In this document: positions 62,260 to 64,000 of the stretch, piece after piece
Numbering within the stretch: position 1 is the stretch's first letter
Layout: each line of letters begins with the position of its first letter
Source of the DNA: Xanthomonas sp. F10
GTDB taxonomy: Bacteria; Pseudomonadota; Gammaproteobacteria; Xanthomonadales; Xanthomonadaceae
Direction: 5' to 3'
Assembly (NCBI RefSeq): GCF_014206815.1
Contig: NZ_JACHNP010000004.1
Span: forward strand, 248,001-312,000
DNA: 64,000 bases
Made by a program: the position numbers and the translations under genes
The notes under the pieces: generated by a model
What the model saw: only the letters and a program-made list of their open reading frames with translations
Told to the model about the DNA's origin: nothing
Database searches by the model: none

Positions 62260-63948
62260 TCACATTTTTTCCGGGGCCGAGACGCCCAGGAGATTCAGAC
62301 CGTTCGCCAGGACCTGCTGCGCCGCCACCGCCAGGGTCAGCTTGGCGTTGCGTTCGCCGGCGTCGTCCACCAGCACCGGGGTGCCGTGGTACCAGGTGTG
62401 GAAGGCCGTGGCCAGTTCGCGCAGGTACTGCGCGATCAGATGCGGCTCCAGCGCATGCCCCGCATTCTCCACCACTTCCGGGTAGCGCGAGAGTTCCTGC
62501 ATCAGTTCCAGCGAGGTCGCGTCGTTCAGCCGGTTCAGTTGCGCCTGGCCGTCGGCCTGGTCGTAGTCCAGCTTCTTCTCCTGCGCCTGGCGCAGCAGGC
62601 TGCACACGCGGGCGTGCGCGTACTGCACGTAGAACACCGGGTTGTCGTTGCTCTGCTGGCGCGCCAGGTCGATGTCGAAGGTGAGCTGGGAATCGGGCTT
62701 GCGCGCGATCAGGAACCAGCGGGTGGCGTCGCGGCCGGCTTCCTCGATCAGGTCGCGCAGGGTCAGGTAGCTGCCGGCGCGCTTGGACAGTTTCACTTCC
62801 TCGCCGCCGCGCATCACCGTGACCATCTGGTGCAGCACGTATTCCGGCCATCCCTTGGGGATGCCCAGGTCCATCGCCTGCAGGCCAGCGCGCACCCGCG
62901 CCAGCGAGCCGTGGTGGTCGGCACCCAGCTCGGTGATGGCGCGCACATAGCCGCGCTGCCACTTGCTCAGGTGGTAGGCCACGTCCGGCACGAAGTAGGT
63001 GTAGGTGCCGTCGGACTTGCGCATCACCCGGTCCTTGTCGTCGCCGAAATCGGTGGATTTCAGCCACAGCGCGCCGCCGTCCTCGTAGGTGTGGCCGGAG
63101 GCGATCAGCTTCTGCACCGCCTCTTCGACCTTGCCGTCGCGGTACAGCGAGCTTTCCAGGAAGTAGATGTCGAAATCCACGCCGAACGCGGCCAGGTCGT
63201 GGTTCTGCTCGTTGCGCAGATAGGCCACGGCGAAGCGGCGGATCGCGTCCAGATCCTGCGGATCCCTGGCGCCGGTGACCACGTGGCCTTCCAGGTCCAC
63301 CGCGGCGCCGGCCAGGTAGGCGTCGGCCACGTCCTGGATGTAGTCGCCGCGATAGCCTTCCTCCGGCCAGTCCGGGCTGTCCGGGGTCTTGCCCTGGGCG
63401 CGCGCCTGCACCGAGCGCGCCAGGTTCTCGATCTGGTTGCCGCCGTCGTTGTAGTAGAACTCGCGCTTGGCGTTCCAGCCGTTTGCCTCGAGCAGGCGCG
63501 CCAGGCAGTCGCCGATGGCCGCGGCGCGGCCGTGGCCGACGTGCAGCGGGCCGGTCGGATTGGCCGAGACGTACTCCACGCCCACGGTGCGGCCGTTGCC
63601 GACCAGGCTGTGGCCATAGTCCTCGCCCTGCTTGAGCACCGTCAGCACCTCGCGTTGGTAGGCGCCGGGGCCGAGGTGGAAATTGATGAAGCCCGGGCCG
63701 GCGATCTCGACCTTGCTGACATCGTCGTTGGCCGGCAGCGCGTCCACCAGTTGCTGGGCGAGGGCGCGCGGATTGGTGCGCGCGGCCTTGGCCAGCAGCA
63801 TCGCGGCATTGGTGGCGAAGTCGCCGTGCTCGCGGGTCTTGGGCCGCTCGACCACGAAGTCCGGCGGCAGGGTGTCGGCCGGCAGGGTGCCATTGGCGCG
63901 CAAGGCTTCGATGCCTTGACCGATCAGGGCGCGGAGTTGGGATTTCAC
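62260..63948 (-). CDS. argS: Arginyl-tRNA synthetase
   Basis: 562 aa, complete. Class I synthetase: HIGH-type motif HVGHG (136-140), the KMSKS loop replaced by KLSKRAG as in many ArgRS, the N-terminal Add-1 domain ([14 protein letters not shown]) and the DALR anticodon-binding domain ([13 protein letters not shown]). Only 52 bases of upstream DNA remain in the window. A tRNA-Arg gene lies elsewhere in this window but is unlinked. Confidence 0.98.
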   Translation of the reverse strand: MKSQLRALIGQGIEALRANGTLPADTLPPDFVVERPKTREHGDFATNAAMLLAKAARTNPRALAQQLVDALPANDDVSKVEIAGPGFINFHLGPGAYQREVLTVLKQGEDYGHSLVGNGRTVGVEYVSANPTGPLHVGHGRAAAIGDCLARLLEANGWNAKREFYYNDGGNQIENLARSVQARAQGKTPDSPDWPEEGYRGDYIQDVADAYLAGAAVDLEGHVVTGARDPQDLDAIRRFAVAYLRNEQNHDLAAFGVDFDIYFLESSLYRDGKVEEAVQKLIASGHTYEDGGALWLKSTDFGDDKDRVMRKSDGTYTYFVPDVAYHLSKWQRGYVRAITELGADHHGSLARVRAGLQAMDLGIPKGWPEYVLHQMVTVMRGGEEVKLSKRAGSYLTLRDLIEEAGRDATRWFLIARKPDSQLTFDIDLARQQSNDNPVFYVQYAHARVCSLLRQAQEKKLDYDQADGQAQLNRLNDATSLELMQELSRYPEVVENAGHALEPHLIAQYLRELATAFHTWYHGTPVLVDDAGERNAKLTLAVAAQQVLANGLNLLGVSAPEKM

Positions 63949-64000
63949 GAGATCTCTGCTTGAAGCGCGGAACCGGCGATTTTACCCGACCCGCCGCCTC

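Overview
The window is high-GC gammaproteobacterial chromosome, best matched to Xanthomonadaceae and most likely the genus Xanthomonas. The reasons are the speA/speE and bioB-bioF-bioH-bioC arrangement, the ubiquitous GGAGCGGCTTCAGCC-type intergenic palindromes, the CCCCTCTCCCCCGGGAGAGG and CCCGATTCCC-type repeats, and the protein sequences themselves. There are no insertion sequences, phage genes or CRISPR arrays. Most of it reads as core chromosome with compact operons, many coupled by ATGA or GTGA overlaps.

Region 1 (1-6.0 kb, minus strand): a six-gene operon RDD protein - SpoIIM-like - DUF4129 - DUF4350 - MoxR ATPase - DUF58 (cut by the window edge). It is a conserved but functionally unresolved membrane/ATPase module. 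Region 2 (6.2-9.7 kb): single genes (DUF2167 protein, RBBP9-like hydrolase, Lrp-type regulator, gamma-carbonic-anhydrase-like protein, SAM methyltransferase).

Region 3 (9.8-17.7 kb): a quinate/shikimate cluster. It encodes an exported beta-helix protein (probable QuiC-type 3-dehydroshikimate dehydratase), an OprB-like porin (QuiX-like), an exported type I 3-dehydroquinate dehydratase (QuiB-like), an aromatic-acid MFS importer and, convergently, the PQQ membrane dehydrogenase QuiA. Together they would convert quinate to protocatechuate in the periplasm and import it. Region 4 (18.0-23.8 kb): a tripartite RND efflux pump with its own outer-membrane factor. Region 5 (24.4-29.5 kb): RIO-type kinase, HSL-type esterase, and mnmG coupled to an RlaP-like nucleotidyltransferase.

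Region 6 (29.6-30.5 kb): a candidate sigma-54-dependent structured small RNA with a strong terminator, then a Tyr-rich lipoprotein. Region 7 (30.7-35.2 kb): PLP dehydratase, YdcF protein, SnoaL-like protein and an ArnT-like glycosyltransferase whose 3' end overlaps convergent bioC. Region 8 (34.3-42.3 kb): the biotin genes (bioC, bioH, bioF, bioB) with a catalytically degenerate SDR and a DUF7079-like gene, then comF and ubiA. Region 9 (42.6-49.6 kb): tRNA-Arg(CCG), a small lipoprotein coupled to a hydrolase, yifB, ubiK, a P-II gene and divergent speE/speA.

Region 10 (49.9-55.1 kb): acyltransferase, secreted beta-sandwich protein, and a LysR-controlled set of carboxymuconolactone-decarboxylase-like, tautomerase, DUF4865 and flavin split-barrel genes. 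Region 11 (55.4-60.0 kb): two tandemly duplicated TonB-dependent receptors with a Zur-like box upstream of the leading copy. Region 12 (60.1-64.0 kb): YdfG-like SDR, a SPOR protein and argS. Intergenic spacers are dense in palindromic REP elements of three sequence classes whose stems covary around an invariant TTCA loop.
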